This document shows, piece after piece, positions 23,301 through 34,500 of a stretch of 64,000 nt of DNA (its first letter is position 1; every line of letters begins with the position of its first letter). Source of the DNA: Isoetes taiwanensis (lineage: Eukaryota > Streptophyta > Lycopodiopsida > Isoetales > Isoetaceae); the NCBI GenBank assembly GCA_021234155.1, contig JAJEKV010000073.1, positions 1,896,001 to 1,960,000 on the forward strand. Direction: 5' to 3'. The notes beneath the pieces were generated by a model. The model was not told where the DNA came from. It made no database searches and worked only from the letters and a program-made list of their open reading frames with translations. The position numbers and the translations under genes are program-made.

Positions 23301-24395
23301 GTGCACCGGTCTCCCTCCTTGAACCATTGCAACCCAGCTTTAATGCGAGCAAAGTGCACCTTTTCAGATTCCATCTGCCTAATGCTACACAAAATTTGCT
23401 TCTCCACATGACCATCTGATGGGGCAACAGACCTGCATGCCTCAAGTTGTCGATAAAGAGCCAGCAGAAGGTTCCGGTGAGCAGCAGCCTGCTCACGACC
23501 TCAACCTTTAGCAAAAGACTTCCACAAAGAGCGGAGAGCATCAACAATACCGCCATGCCCCCGTGGTCGAGAGAAAGAAGTGAACCCCCGCCTACACCGC
23601 CACAAAATCATCATCCTTCAAGAAAAATGTATTCAACTTGAAATATGTCTTAGAGGCAAAGATGCACCACCGTGATGAGAGCAAGAGAAATACCGTGGAT
23701 TATGGTCGAAATTGCAAAGTATTCAAGAGGTTCTCACGATGAAAAGAAGGCAACAGGGTTGCTACCAAAGCATTATAGTAGCCTCTATCATGTCTTGCAT
23801 ATGCTCTACCACCACCCAACCAGCCATTACACCAAGTAAAACTTGAGGGACCCTCAACTTCTATGAAGCCACAATCTTGCATTAAGCGGTGCCATTGCTC
23901 CCGTTCAAAGCCCTGCACTATCTCTGCACCTCTGCCACATCTGTCTTGCTCAAGCTCAACCATGTTAAAATCACCCACCATGATCCATGCAACAGGGGAG
24001 TCTAACCTCAATAATTTGGAACGCAAAGAAGCCCACAATGCACCTCTCTGACGTGGTCGATTATGCGCATATACATTAACCAATCCCCATTCTTGCCCTT
24101 TATCAAACCACTTGACTATGATCCACCGGCCAAATCTGTCAACCTGAGTAAATGACACTGGAATCGTCCTCCTCCATGCTGTAAGGACACCAGCCTTTGC
24201 CGAGTCTGCGGCCGCCACCAGAACATTGTACTGCCTATTGATTACTGCAGCAACTTTGTAGGCATCCTCTTTCTTGCATTTATGCTCTTGCAAACAAATG
24301 AAATCTGAGTCCCACCTAGCCAGGGCCATGGACAACCTGCTCCTTTTAGTAGGGGAGGAGGCAACCCCCCGCACATTCCAGGAGATTAACTTCAT
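20388..24395 (-). pseudogene. LINE ORF2: endonuclease, reverse transcriptase, zf-RVT; frame-broken
   Basis: The protein nicks target DNA and copies the LINE RNA there. The start ATG (24395) overlaps the ORF1 stop as ATGA. Residues 1-231 form the AP-endonuclease fold: ISWNVRG, LQEHK with the catalytic Glu37, and IMVGDFNMVE. Next comes a linker with WFKEGDRCTGFFF (about 23330), then RT blocks SDWRPITLLSSVYKI, TQSGFLPRR and LDFAKAYDSVDW (about 22850-22590). The YADD active site (CNQYADDTFLFL) is near 22325. The C-terminal piece (21143-20388) contains CPLCTQRDETIEHCFFLCHH, a reverse-transcriptase zinc-binding domain. At least four frame changes separate these parts, so no full protein can be made from this copy. 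Confidence 0.88.
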
Positions 24396-26023
24396 TGATC
24401 AGGTGGACGTGGAGGATGTTCTAAGTCCATATCAACTTGTATATGAGACTCATTCTCCACTTGATCAGCCCAATTTGGCTGCGATGCTATTGGACGCGCG
24501 GTGACAGTGGTGAGGAGAGTTGGCTCAACAGGGTTAGGGGAAGCAGATGCAGAAGGCTGTGGAGCGAAGCTATTCCTCCTCCGAGTGGGTTTTTTCATGC
24601 GGGCAATGGACCATTCTTCTTCAATGCGCTCTTGCTTGCGTGCACTCATGTCCAGCCTCTCTTGCTGGTCAGAAGGAAGACAATTATGGGCAGCGGGGAG
24701 TGTGCCAATGGCTAGGGTAGAAGGCGAAGAAGGGGTGATGGCAAGGACAAGTGCAGGATCGGCTGGAGTAGGGATGGCAGCAGGGGAAGTAGAAGTAGGG
24801 GAGACAGAAGTAGGAGGAGGGATGGGAATGGAGGGCCTGCGCACACGATAAGCAGAGAAGGCCTCAACATCAGGAAACATATTGGCAAGCTCTAGGCCGT
24901 TAAGCAAGGATAATTTATATTTAAAAAAGAGTGGACCACTTCTAACGACCACAGACTTGGGGAGGGAAGCCTCAGCAGGAAGGGAAATACAAATACGAGG
25001 ACCATTGGTAATCGAATGAGCAAGGTGCAACCCTAATCCATTGGCAATGGAGATCAAGAAGTCTGGAACTTGCAACTCGATTGGGAAGTCCTCCAATGCA
25101 AACCGGCAGGGCATACGACGTGCACCAGACTTATTAGGAAGAAATCCAGGGGTGCATACCTGATACAAGAGATAATGTCCCCACAAAGGATCCACTCCAC
25201 GCTCCACTAGTTTATCAACAGCAATAGGCGACCCGAACATCACTAAGAAATAATTGTTTTGCCTATCCAAAACTTTCAGGGACTCATGCGGAGGCAATCC
25301 CAACTTTTGCAGATGTTGTTTCAACCAAAATCCCATCCTCTTGAGATCAAGGAACTGACCAGTGAAATGACATACCACCGCATGGGACATTAGATTGTTC
25401 AGACTTTGCAAGTGGACACTATGATCTATCTCCACAACCGAGACACCAGCCTGAGTGAAGGCACTAGAACACACCTCTGCTTCATAGAACACGTTATCAG
25501 GAGGCAGTTGAACATCCATTCTATCTTCAAGACCCTGCAGCTCTTTCATATATTCAGACACCTCTCTTTTGTTATTCTCCATCATAAGAGACACCGCCGC
25601 AGCAACACGAGCAGAACGCACACCAGAAGTCATGTCTCGCTTAATCCAATCACTGAAGCGCGTTTGTGATACTCGAGCAACAGTATTAGGGGCAGACCAA
25701 GGAGCAGAGGGAAGAGGAGGAGACGGTAAGAGGCCTGAAGAGGATGGGAGAGCAAGAGAAGACGGAGTTGGAGCAGAGGTGGAGGGAGGAGGAAGAGAGG
25801 GAGAAGCAGAAGTACATGGCAAAGAGAGGGGAGGGAATTGCAAATCCATAGAGGCAGGGGCATATGCAAGTGGATTGAGACGAGAATTAGGAGGAAGCAC
25901 TGGAGAGGCCAGAGAGGCAGAAACTTGCGAGCAAGAATGCATACCGGCGGAGGCGACCATGGAGGCCGAAATAGAGGATCCCAATTCCGGGACTGAAGCA
26001 GCACGAAAACCACCTGATGCCAT
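24392..26023 (-). CDS. LINE ORF1 protein (543 aa)
   Basis: Nucleic-acid-binding partner of ORF2 in the LINE particle, and uninterrupted. The N-terminal third is Ser/Pro-rich low complexity. Residues of about 215-390 resemble the DUF4283-type domain of plant L1 ORF1: VCHFTGQFLDLKRMGFWLKQ, then NNYFLVMFGSP and ALEDFPIELQVP. The C-terminal part is again Pro/Ser/Thr-rich, with a basic RMKKPTRRR patch. I see no CCHC knuckle, which many plant L1 ORF1 proteins have. The stop codon shares bases with the ORF2 start (ATGA), suggesting termination-reinitiation. The family call rests on position and domain style. Confidence 0.8.
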   Translation of the reverse strand: MASGGFRAASVPELGSSISASMVASAGMHSCSQVSASLASPVLPPNSRLNPLAYAPASMDLQFPPLSLPCTSASPSLPPPSTSAPTPSSLALPSSSGLLPSPPLPSAPWSAPNTVARVSQTRFSDWIKRDMTSGVRSARVAAAVSLMMENNKREVSEYMKELQGLEDRMDVQLPPDNVFYEAEVCSSAFTQAGVSVVEIDHSVHLQSLNNLMSHAVVCHFTGQFLDLKRMGFWLKQHLQKLGLPPHESLKVLDRQNNYFLVMFGSPIAVDKLVERGVDPLWGHYLLYQVCTPGFLPNKSGARRMPCRFALEDFPIELQVPDFLISIANGLGLHLAHSITNGPRICISLPAEASLPKSVVVRSGPLFFKYKLSLLNGLELANMFPDVEAFSAYRVRRPSIPIPPPTSVSPTSTSPAAIPTPADPALVLAITPSSPSTLAIGTLPAAHNCLPSDQQERLDMSARKQERIEEEWSIARMKKPTRRRNSFAPQPSASASPNPVEPTLLTTVTARPIASQPNWADQVENESHIQVDMDLEHPPRPPDQ

Positions 26024-26175
26024 ACACCGTTGGAAAGCTCACTGCACAGGCTTTCCAACGCACCAAGAATCGCAGGAAACGGACACCCGAGGTGGGAGAT
26101 ATCTCAGACTGAACCGGCGCCAAAACCCTAGCCTGTGGGCTGCGCCATCCTCATTTTTTCGAGAGGGGCACTGAC

Positions 26176-26192
26176 GGATGTAGGACAACATT
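26176..26192. repeat. Target-site duplication of the LINE, right copy
   Basis: Identical to 20211-20227. Confidence 0.9.
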
Positions 26193-28007
26193 GAATCATA
26201 ACCCCCAATGATAGGTGGGTTAACAACATAGGGGGATATGATAGCGGTTTAGAAGCCACAAGACGGTTAACGAAGACGTACAGGAGTAAATGGATTGATG
26301 ACTCTACTGAATAAAGGTCACAACCAAAGGGTGAATTGTATACGTTGTGCCAGGCGTAAGGGCCGGGATCCTGGAAATCGGCCATAGACATAGAAAACAT
26401 ATTGAAGAAGAGAAGGAATGAAGGACCCTTATTAATGATATTTAGTGACCTGTATAGGAAGGTTATTACCTTCAGGATCGTTGGATGAATAGCATGACTT
26501 GAAGGGTGGCCCTTCCTAGTATGCAAAGATAGATTGCTGGCTTGAAAGGCAGCAAGAGCTGAAAATATTATTTAAAGATTTGGTGCATGGCTTAGGGAAT
26601 AAGACTTCCATGTCCTAGGACGACTGGTGAATTGAATTCACCAAGAACCTTTTTAATAGATGGATAAATAGATAGTATTTATATGTCATGCCACATTGGC
26701 AACATCCATGAGGACATATGATGGACCCCCAGAGACTTGAACACAAGATCTCTGATATAGAGGAGGCCTGTCTTGAGGGGTCTTTGGGTGGTACTGTCCT
26801 TTGGGATATTCACATAATCCCTTGGAATACGTAAGTTCATTTGCGGAACTTAAAGACGTTTAGGCATTAAAATAATGGTTGGAAATACTTTGCTCGGACC
26901 ATATCTAGATACCCTAGAAGGACGTGACTAGTCAATAATGGTTGGAAGCCATTGGAATGTACGGGATAACAACTCCAAAAGAGGGTAGACCGTTGTCACT
27001 TTGACAGGCGTGTGGCGCAGATAATTAATCACAGCTGTATTTGCGGTGAAGCTTGGCACAAAATAATACTAAAGTTTATACCCGGGCTTGATTGGAATAA
27101 AGTGTTGACATTGTTGTGGGGGTTCTAACATGAGCACTCACTACGTATTACAGAGTATGTATCGTGCTCTGGGGAAATGGTCCATAAGACGAACACAACC
27201 ATTGAGAAGAAGTAGTGAAGGGTGGTAGGATCAAAGAAATCCAAACCCCTGGTCTAGAGGGGTGCTGCATGACAGTCCCTAGTTGGTTGGATGGAAAGAG
27301 ATCCTTTCTCTGGGAAATGAGACGAGTGAAGGTTTAGACACTAGAGAGAGACAACGTTAATTATAATTATGTCTATAAAATATTACTCAACCCTTAATAT
27401 ATAACGTGGAATATGGTCTAATATAAAGCATATGAATGTAGTATAGATTGAATCATAGCAAGGCCCGAAGAAATTGTGTTATCAAGGCATCTTCCAAAGG
27501 AAACATAATTAAAGCTATAGGTCGAGGAACGTCAATAACTGGACATTATTATCGTCGCCTAAAGAATATCCAAGGTAAATAGTGGATTAAAATCCAACTT
27601 GGAAGTTTCTATCTTACTCTGATGGATTTCCTTCCATTGCTCAGCGTGAACGTATGTCGATATGGTTGCGGAAACATTCCGCAGTAATGGTAAGAACCCT
27701 TAGGGTATTCCTACCCCACCATGGTTGCATAAGTCCGATGGAGTCGTTGCCACCGCAGCATTGGTTTAGGGAAGAGTGATGGTAGACAGAAGTCTTTCTA
27801 GAGAAATAGGGATACTATTGGTTAAGTATGACAAGAGACTATTATATTAATTAAAAAGAGGCTTACCCTGTTGATAAAGGGTTTGGCTGGGTGGTGGGAG
27901 GTCAAGGGTTCAAGTCCCCATAATACACTTTCATATACTATGCAAAGAAAACAGAGTATTACATGTGTATAAGGAATATATGAAATACATATGTTATATT
28001 AAGAGAG

Positions 28008-28062
28008 CTTAGTGTGGTGGTAAGCACCTAGGCTTGGAGTTGAGGTCATAGGTTCAAATATG
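28008..28062 (+). repeat. tRNA-like / SINE-head segment
   Basis: GTGTGGTGGTAAGCACC resembles an A box and AGGTCATAGGTTCAAAT a B box of tRNA-derived SINEs. A similar pair (GGGTGGTGGGAGG, GGGTTCAAGTCCCC) lies at about 27889-27917. No complete cloverleaf can be folded, so I do not call a tRNA gene. Confidence 0.35.
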
Positions 28063-28540
28063 GGTTAAGGCGTCGAAAAAATAGGTATATGAAAAAAATA
28101 TGAAAATTTTTCTACAGCGGAAATACGCGTTTTATACGGAGTGGCGCAACTCAAGTTATACGTGTTTCTCTCGCGATTCTGGAGCGACCAAACCCGAGAT
28201 GCATCGCTGTTTGGTTTGGCCCCTTGCTCGACCTTCTGCTGCCGGTTGACGACCCCCCTAGGGTATTTGGGCTATGCCAACGCGTTGGAGCAAAAATCTC
28301 GTCGATCTGAGCTATGTGGAGAAAGTTATGGTGACTACAAAACTCGTACTTCTGGCTCCACTTCCCGACCTTAGCCACTCCCCTATGGAACACGTCCCTC
28401 CACAACTAGGTCATTCTTCCCTTAACTAGGCCAATTAAGATGCTACATACAGAGTTGGGACCTTCTATCCTAGGAAAATTTACCGTCAACTAACGAGTTA
28501 GACTATGGCCAGTGCAACAATTTTGGTCCACCAAAATCAT

Positions 28541-28553
28541 GGCTCTGATACCA
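28541..28553 (-). other. Primer binding site, initiator-Met tRNA
   Basis: The minus strand reads TGGTATCAGAGCC one base inside the LTR, the usual plant initiator-Met tRNA complement. It fixes the LTR at 28555 onwards as the 5' LTR of the minus-strand element. Confidence 0.85.
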
Positions 28554-28554
28554 C

Positions 28555-28724
28555 TGTGACGCTCCCCGAATCCATACGATGCTCCCATCGTATAAGTACG
28601 GGAAATTCCCCTCCCATGGCGAATCCATCACCACGGAAAGGCCCTCCGTCTGACTCGGACCACTTGTGATGGCCAAGTGTCCGGGTGAAGGACACGGAGG
28701 TGTCATTCGTCCCATGCCTTCTAT
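28555..28724 (-). mobile_element. 5' LTR of the nested retrotransposon, first part
   Basis: Nearly identical to 14209-14382, from TGTGAC to CCTTCTAT, where the match stops abruptly. It resumes at 30110 and again at 47794. Confidence 0.85.
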
Positions 28725-28852
28725 ATGTAGCATAATAACAGGGGGTTTTCTTTGTGTTTTTATACGCTTTTCACTAAGGTTTTCCTATGATTTCGTGATG
28801 TATTCAAATGGATGTATTAATGCGTACATCTAGAGTGCACCATTTCTGAGCT

Positions 28853-29050
28853 ATTGATTTTAGCCTTTTTTTTTTCAATGGTCAACAACCAATGGCTCAC
28901 AACAAAAGCCCTTTTTTTGTGCGTGTGGTGCATAATGGGCACATGAAGGGCCATTGATTTTAGCCTTTTTTTTCAATGGTCAACAACCAATGGCTCACAA
29001 CAAAAGCCCTCTTTTTGTGTGTGTGGTGCATAATGGGCACATGAAGGGCT
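28853..29050. repeat. Two-copy tandem duplication, unit about 100 bp
   Basis: ATTGATTTTAGCC, a T-run, CAATGGTCAACAACCAATGG and the following bases to GGGCACATGAAGGGC occur at 28853 and again at 28953, differing in T-run length and a few bases. Confidence 0.9.
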
Positions 29051-29665
29051 TGAAGGGCGCATGTAGTGCAGTTTCCCCGCCGGCAACACATTTCTTATCA
29101 TAACTTTTGATCCAGAGCTCTGTTTGAGATGATTTTTATTGCATTAGAAAGCTCTCTCCGAGATCTTCTTGATAGTGTATGATATGGATATGTTTGGTTA
29201 AGTTATGTATGCTAAAATAGCAATTTTTCGGCCGGGTTTGGTAGGCTTTCACATCCTACCAGCTGATTAATACAGGATTGCGCTATTGGATATTGTTTTA
29301 TGGCTCATTCCAAATGAAGCTTGCAAAAAATTACCATGCATTTTTAGATTTTGAGGCAGTTATTAAGCAACTTCCAAGGCTTCTAGATCCTTGTGCTAAC
29401 AAGCAGAAAAGTTTCCCACTTTGGTTTCTCACCACAAGAATCCATGGAGGCCAAAGGTTGCTGTTAAATTCCAGTTGAAAAATGTTTGTGTATGGGTGTT
29501 GCAAACTTTATGACTTTCAGAATAATGGGATCAATATGCTCTATCTTTATGGTAACTTTTACTTATGTTCTATTTGTTTTATTGTGATCAAATTCAAAAG
29601 CTACAGGTGATGAAAGCCTCAAATGAATTCTAGTTTTTTTCTGGTTTGAATTCTAAAAATTTTGT
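29051..29665. other. Unassigned AT-rich stretch
   Basis: Lies within the sequence that interrupts the split LTR. I see no gene, RNA or clear repeat. Confidence 0.5.
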
Positions 29666-30091
29666 CACACTGGGGGGGTGAATTTTTTTTTTTGCAACAC
29701 AAACCATTAACATCCAACATATAAAAATTAAATCCCCCAACACATAACAACCAACGACATTAACAACCAACACATAACTACCATTGACATTAATTAACAC
29801 AACCATTGGGTCCAACACATTTAAATTAAAATTTCCCTTAAACCCCCTTTGGTTTAGGTGCATATTCACACAGCGAGAGCCCTCATAATTGTATTTTGCA
29901 CGTACGAAATCAACACCATATAGTATTCTGCTTGAAAGTTTATAGTATTTTGCGAATCTTGTTATACAGTATAGCAAATTTTGTACTTGCATATCCCACA
30001 AACGAGGAACTTTACGTACGGTGTAGATTAAGGAATAAGGGGTGAATATGCCTATCCAACAGCTCTCATTGTCCGGAGTCACCCCCGTGTG
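29666..30091. mobile_element. Candidate small inverted-repeat element
   Basis: CACACTGGGGGGGTGA on the left and TCACCCCCGTGTG on the right form imperfect terminal inverted repeats about 426 bp apart. No convincing target duplication was found. A minus-strand frame of 156 codons (30100-29630) runs through it; I do not recognise its product. A 17-bp repeat, GCACCTAGCAACAATAC, lies just to the right in two copies. Confidence 0.3.
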
Positions 30092-30109
30092 AATATGCAC
30101 CTAGCAACA

Positions 30110-30148
30110 ATACATGTTAGCACCTAGCAACAATACTAATAAATAATA
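30110..30148 (-). mobile_element. 5' LTR of the nested retrotransposon, second part
   Basis: ATACATGTTAGCACCTAGCA up to AATAAATAATA matches 14409-14447. The next LTR bases, TACCACCACG, are found at 47794, on the other side of Helitron 2. Confidence 0.85.
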
Positions 30149-30177
30149 CTAGAAACGTGTGCCCGGCAATGCCGGGC

Positions 30178-31914
30178 ATTAGTCGTGGACTTGTGGAATG
30201 CATTTATGGGCATTAGTCGTGGTCGGGTGAGATGGTCCATGTGCTCAAGTATTTGCTTTGGTGTTGTATTAGATGTTATTTCAATATATACCATTGTGAA
30301 GTCGATATTTTGAACCTTTAAATTTTGAATATATTTATTATAAAGTCGATAAGAAACTAACGCTTCACATCCATCATGCTTATTACTTATTGGACATATT
30401 ATTTCTCACCTAATTTGATCCTACATTTTATGCACGTAGATTTCTTACGACATTTTTTGAAATAGACCCAAAGACTTCAACCCTAAATTGACATCTGCGC
30501 TGCGATGCATTGAAAACACTTCTATCTTGTAAAGGAATGCCAATTGGTCCCCCAAAATAGAGTCCCATGTGGCATTCCTCTATACATAAATTGGGCAACT
30601 CAAATATAGCGTTGTTTTGTCTAAGTTGAGCATATTCCACAACACATTTTGGCATGTCTATAATCATAGAAGCTGGCATTCGGTGCAAATGAAGAGTATG
30701 GATTGACTGGCCATAAGGAATGTGGCAAAATACACCCGTAAGACTTATTTAGAAGATAAGTTTCAATCGTATTTGTTGGATACTGAGGTTTATAAATGCT
30801 CTTGATATGGGAAAAGAAAACTTTGAATTCACTTCAAAGTACGAAGGGCCGAAAAGAGACGGACTCCTAGTGCAAGAGTTCAATTGTTTCAAACATCTAA
30901 AGGTAAATATCATCTAATGTAAGCTTATGTCTTATGTGCAATACAACACCTCCATTATTATGCAGAACATCTCTAGTACGCACTGCCATGTAAAAGAATG
31001 TGGAACTTATGATGTGCCTTCACCACTGTTGATTTTAAAATATATACAAAATTGGACAATGACTTGACATGATTTGTCTGCAAAAACATATTTGCAGGCA
31101 TCAGGACACTTGCATAACATATTTTCAGGCATTAGGGACATGTTAGAAGCATATTTGTTTTAGATTAGAACTAAGAAGATAATTTTACGGGCTCCAGATT
31201 TCATACAACTATCGCTAAGTCTGCCAAGTTTTTGAGGATCAAGGAAATAAATGCACACCATGCTGTCATAGACACCAACATCTAAAACTCAATCAAAATA
31301 TATCAAAGGAAACTCAAAATAACCATGCAAAATAGCATACATTTTTCATTATGATCTTTTAAGGAAAAATTCATTTTAATATGTCGTTAGCTCTATACAA
31401 TAACTCTTTCCGACTTGATTCCTATAATCTAATTGTTAGCAAAGTTTCTATATTCAGGCACCAAATTAGTTGCATTGAATTCCGAGATACCGATGTTGAA
31501 CTGAATGCTAGGCAATGCTATAAGAATTTTTTACTGAATCCACAAAACTGAAATCAGGACTTCAAAATGAGCAAAGCTTCAGAAGAAAATGGCATCCTCC
31601 AAACACAACCTATTGTATGAGAAACCTCATCCCTAAAAAAACGAAATTACAATGGCATAAAGAGATTAAGGTTTGTCATAAAAATGGCAATGATACGTAA
31701 GCCAAGGAACCCTGGACGTGCCCATTTGAATGATCTACAATTCCATTTAACCAAATATAGATTAGAATGAGAATATAGACATCCGTTACAGAGAAGATTG
31801 CTATTGAAAAGTGTTCGGACTCAACACATAAAAGCCATGAATAGAGATCTGAAGCAAATCCTCTCCATGGAAAGATACAAAAATAGTAGTAGTTCTGGTT
31901 GGAAAAATGGCTAC
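30178..31914. other. Helitron 2 filler, 3' side
   Basis: AT-rich sequence without a recognised gene. The longest minus-strand frame (30688-30428, 86 codons) has no family I know. Confidence 0.5.
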
Positions 31915-31919
31915 CTCAA
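31915..31919. repeat. Target duplication CTCAA, left copy
   Basis: CTCAA here and at 43042-43046 flanks the Tat-like element exactly, a 5-bp duplication typical of Ty3/gypsy integrase. Confidence 0.9.
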
Positions 31920-34457
31920 TGCTGCCATGCCATGGCAGCATGGAAGAGCTAAGCACATCTTTGCACTAATCCTCTCATCTTGATCTGGTTTGCAAGACAA
32001 TAGGGAAATGCTTCACTAGCATACATCAAGAATTTGAAGAGCAAAGGAAGGACAATTGACTCAAGTCACTCAAGAGATACAAGAGGTCAAACAAGCAAAG
32101 GAGGTGAAGAAAGTAGAGAAAGAAGACCCCTTGAAGAATATTCCATGGTATGTAGCTACTTGTGATCTTGGCATCTTTGGCATTTTGATCCCCTTCTCCA
32201 TTTACCCCACTATCCTAAAATACCATTGAACTTTGATCCCTTGCCCATATACCTCTCAAAGTCAAACTTGTACTTGAAAGTTCTTTCTAGTCAAAACACA
32301 CTTCCATGGAACACCCACTTGCTCCATCATCCACAAGTTCAAAAGTGACTTGACTTGGTCATAATCTCGCTCAGAAATCAATATCTCATGCAACTTGACC
32401 TAAGTGAAAAGAAAGTTGCAAAATTCCTAAAAGAAGTGTTCAAAACTCAAGTGTGCCCTAGGAGGCACTAAGAAGTTACTCCATAAAAGAAATTGGCTTC
32501 TAAATGAGCACTTGTAGGGCCAAGTCACTTCACACCTCACTTCATGTGCCAAGTCATCATATTCATCACCATTCTAGCCATGACATGTCAAACTCCCATG
32601 TTCAAATCAAAATCCATATCAAAGCATCAAACTAGCATCATTGTTGCCACATCACCATTGACACCTCATCACTACACACTCATCATACACATCATCTCCA
32701 CATCATCCAAAAATTTTGACTAGAAAGAATTTTCAAGCTCAAGTTGGCTAACACGTCATCATTCCATTGGCCACATCATACCCACCTAGCCTTGTCATGA
32801 TTTCCAAATGCCACATCATCCACTCCTTAGCTCCATTTTTGCCAAATTCAAAAGTGCTCCATTGTGAGAAGAGATTCCAGAATCTTATAAAGTGCAAAAA
32901 AAGGTTCCCATAGGAAAAAAGAAATTTGAAAAAAGGCTCTATTTTGGACATCATAGTTGCTTCCTAGGGAATCGTGCCATAGGGCTTGGGGGTGCAAAAA
33001 TTTTCCTATCTATCCCCCCAAGCCTATCTCTCTTTCCAGCCAATCTCCCCATGCCGCGTGGAACATCCGGGCGTGTGGGGCGGTGGAGGTACCGGATCCC
33101 ACGTGGATATTGCACGCAATAATTATAAATGATGGATTTTCTTTTCCTTATATACCCATGTCGCCAAAACCCAATTAAGCCTGTGGGATATTGATCTTCG
33201 AACTGCCAAGAACCCTAAATCTGGAAACCGCCAAGATCCGTCCAATTCTCACAAAACAACCATGCAATCATGATCTTTAATGGCCGAATTACCCTGTGTA
33301 ATGTCAAGAATCGTCGAGAGAAGCAAAAGACAGAGAATTGAATTGAATGAGCCAAGAACGCAACAGAATAGCGAGCGCAGGGAAATTCAAAAGGGGCTTT
33401 TCTGCACAGAAGGAATTCGAGGGCTTTGAGGCAAAGAAGTGATTCCTGGCTTTGAAGAAGGATCGGCTTGATGATCCTGAGCTTGATCCCGACCTCCAAT
33501 GTTCACCTCTGATTCAGATTATTGACTCAATTCTCTGGATTGTTTGAATGTATACCTATTTGATTCTGTGCCCAAGACCATGAGCTTGGGATATTGCATT
33601 GTATCTCTTGAGTGTTTGATTTAATTGAAAATCCGACCTTTGTAGTGATCTATTTGTGTTGCATTGAAATCCATTCCCAAAAAGAAAACAATCATAAGAA
33701 GCTAGGCGTGTTGTTTTTGCCCAGATCGTCAGATAAAAGTAGTCTGCCTATTTAGCATGTCTTTGGAAAAGGAAAAAGCTAAGTTCTTGTCAAGACTAAA
33801 TTCCAAAACTATTCTGAGTCGATATGTTTAGATCCAATTGTGTTGCACAATAGGCACTGAGCATATAAGAGCAATCATTTGAGCATTAATCTTGCCAAGC
33901 AAGATGTTTTGAGCAAGGCAACATTAGACACACGTGCAACCCTTTACTGAAAAGCATCTTCTTTCAGAGTAGTTCATTCCTTACAGTTCTAGGCAAAAAG
34001 TCATCAAAAGAAAAAATTAGGTCCTCTTTTGGCAAAAGGGAGATTTGGCCCTTATTGTGCAGGCAAATCTGAGCAGAATAGAATTGGTAAGTCCAGAAAA
34101 TTCCTTCTCGACATCGAGTTTCAAATTTTAGCTCTTTGCCAGGGATATTGATCAAAAATTGACTGGGTCAGTGATCAAATTTTGGCCTATCTAACCTTGT
34201 CAGACCTCACTGAGTTTTTGTAGTCTGTTAGTATAAAGTGTTAAGCATCTTGAGGAGTGAAATCCACATCCATAGCTTAATAGATCACATACTGCAAGCT
34301 ATTTTGTGGAGCAGACTTTTTGGCCTTCAGGGAAGCATACTCCCAGTGAAATTTTGTGCACTATTTCTGGAATCTTTGCACTCAGAGTGGTTGCCTCAAG
34401 CAACCTAGAGGTTCTAAACCACTGAGGTTGAAGGTATTGCCAGGAACACCTTCAACA
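31920..34457 (+). repeat. 5' LTR of the Tat-like element
   Basis: 2538 bp, aligned along its whole length with 40516-43041. It opens with a perfect palindrome (arms TGCTGCCATG and CATGGCAGCA, one central base, 31920-31940) and ends AACACCTTCAACA. Confidence 0.95.
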
Positions 34458-34460
34458 TTT

Positions 34461-34478
34461 TGGAGGTTCTACCGAGAT
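34461..34478 (+). other. Primer binding site, tRNA-Gln type
   Basis: TGGAGGTTCTACCGAGAT, three bases after the LTR. It is complementary to the 3' end of eukaryotic tRNA-Gln (which ends ACCTCCA), with about three differences from the plant form as I remember it. Confidence 0.6.
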
Positions 34479-34500
34479 CATTTTCCTGGAATCTGAACTC

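Larger units (their letters stand above)
20226..26175 (-). mobile_element. Full-length L1-type LINE
   Basis: A 5.95-kb insertion bounded by a 15-17-bp target duplication, with the poly(A) tail (minus strand) as T at 20226-20235. It carries ORF1 and then ORF2 with endonuclease, reverse transcriptase and a C-terminal zinc-binding domain, in the usual plant L1 order. ORF1 is intact and ORF2 has several frame breaks, so it looks inactive. It sits inside the non-coding LTR retrotransposon and is therefore younger than that element. Confidence 0.92.
15760..28554 (-). mobile_element. Interior of the nested LTR retrotransposon, without detectable coding
   Basis: This is about 6.8 kb once the LINE at 20226-26192 is excluded. 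A polypurine tract and a primer site bound it, but I see no gag or pol motif and no long frame. The only features are small: a tRNA-like segment near 28012 and a fragment with a GTGGACGTTAAAAA end at 18342-18420. It resembles a large retrotransposon derivative, meaning a non-autonomous element moved by enzymes of another. Strong decay of a coding element is the alternative. Confidence 0.6.

Noticed and set aside
25569-26174. Plus-strand 201-codon frame opposite LINE ORF1
   Set aside because: Antisense shadow of the Pro/Ser-rich part of ORF1.
27868-28062. tRNA gene(s)
   Set aside because: A- and B-box-like words are present, but no acceptor stem or full cloverleaf could be formed; a SINE head is more likely.
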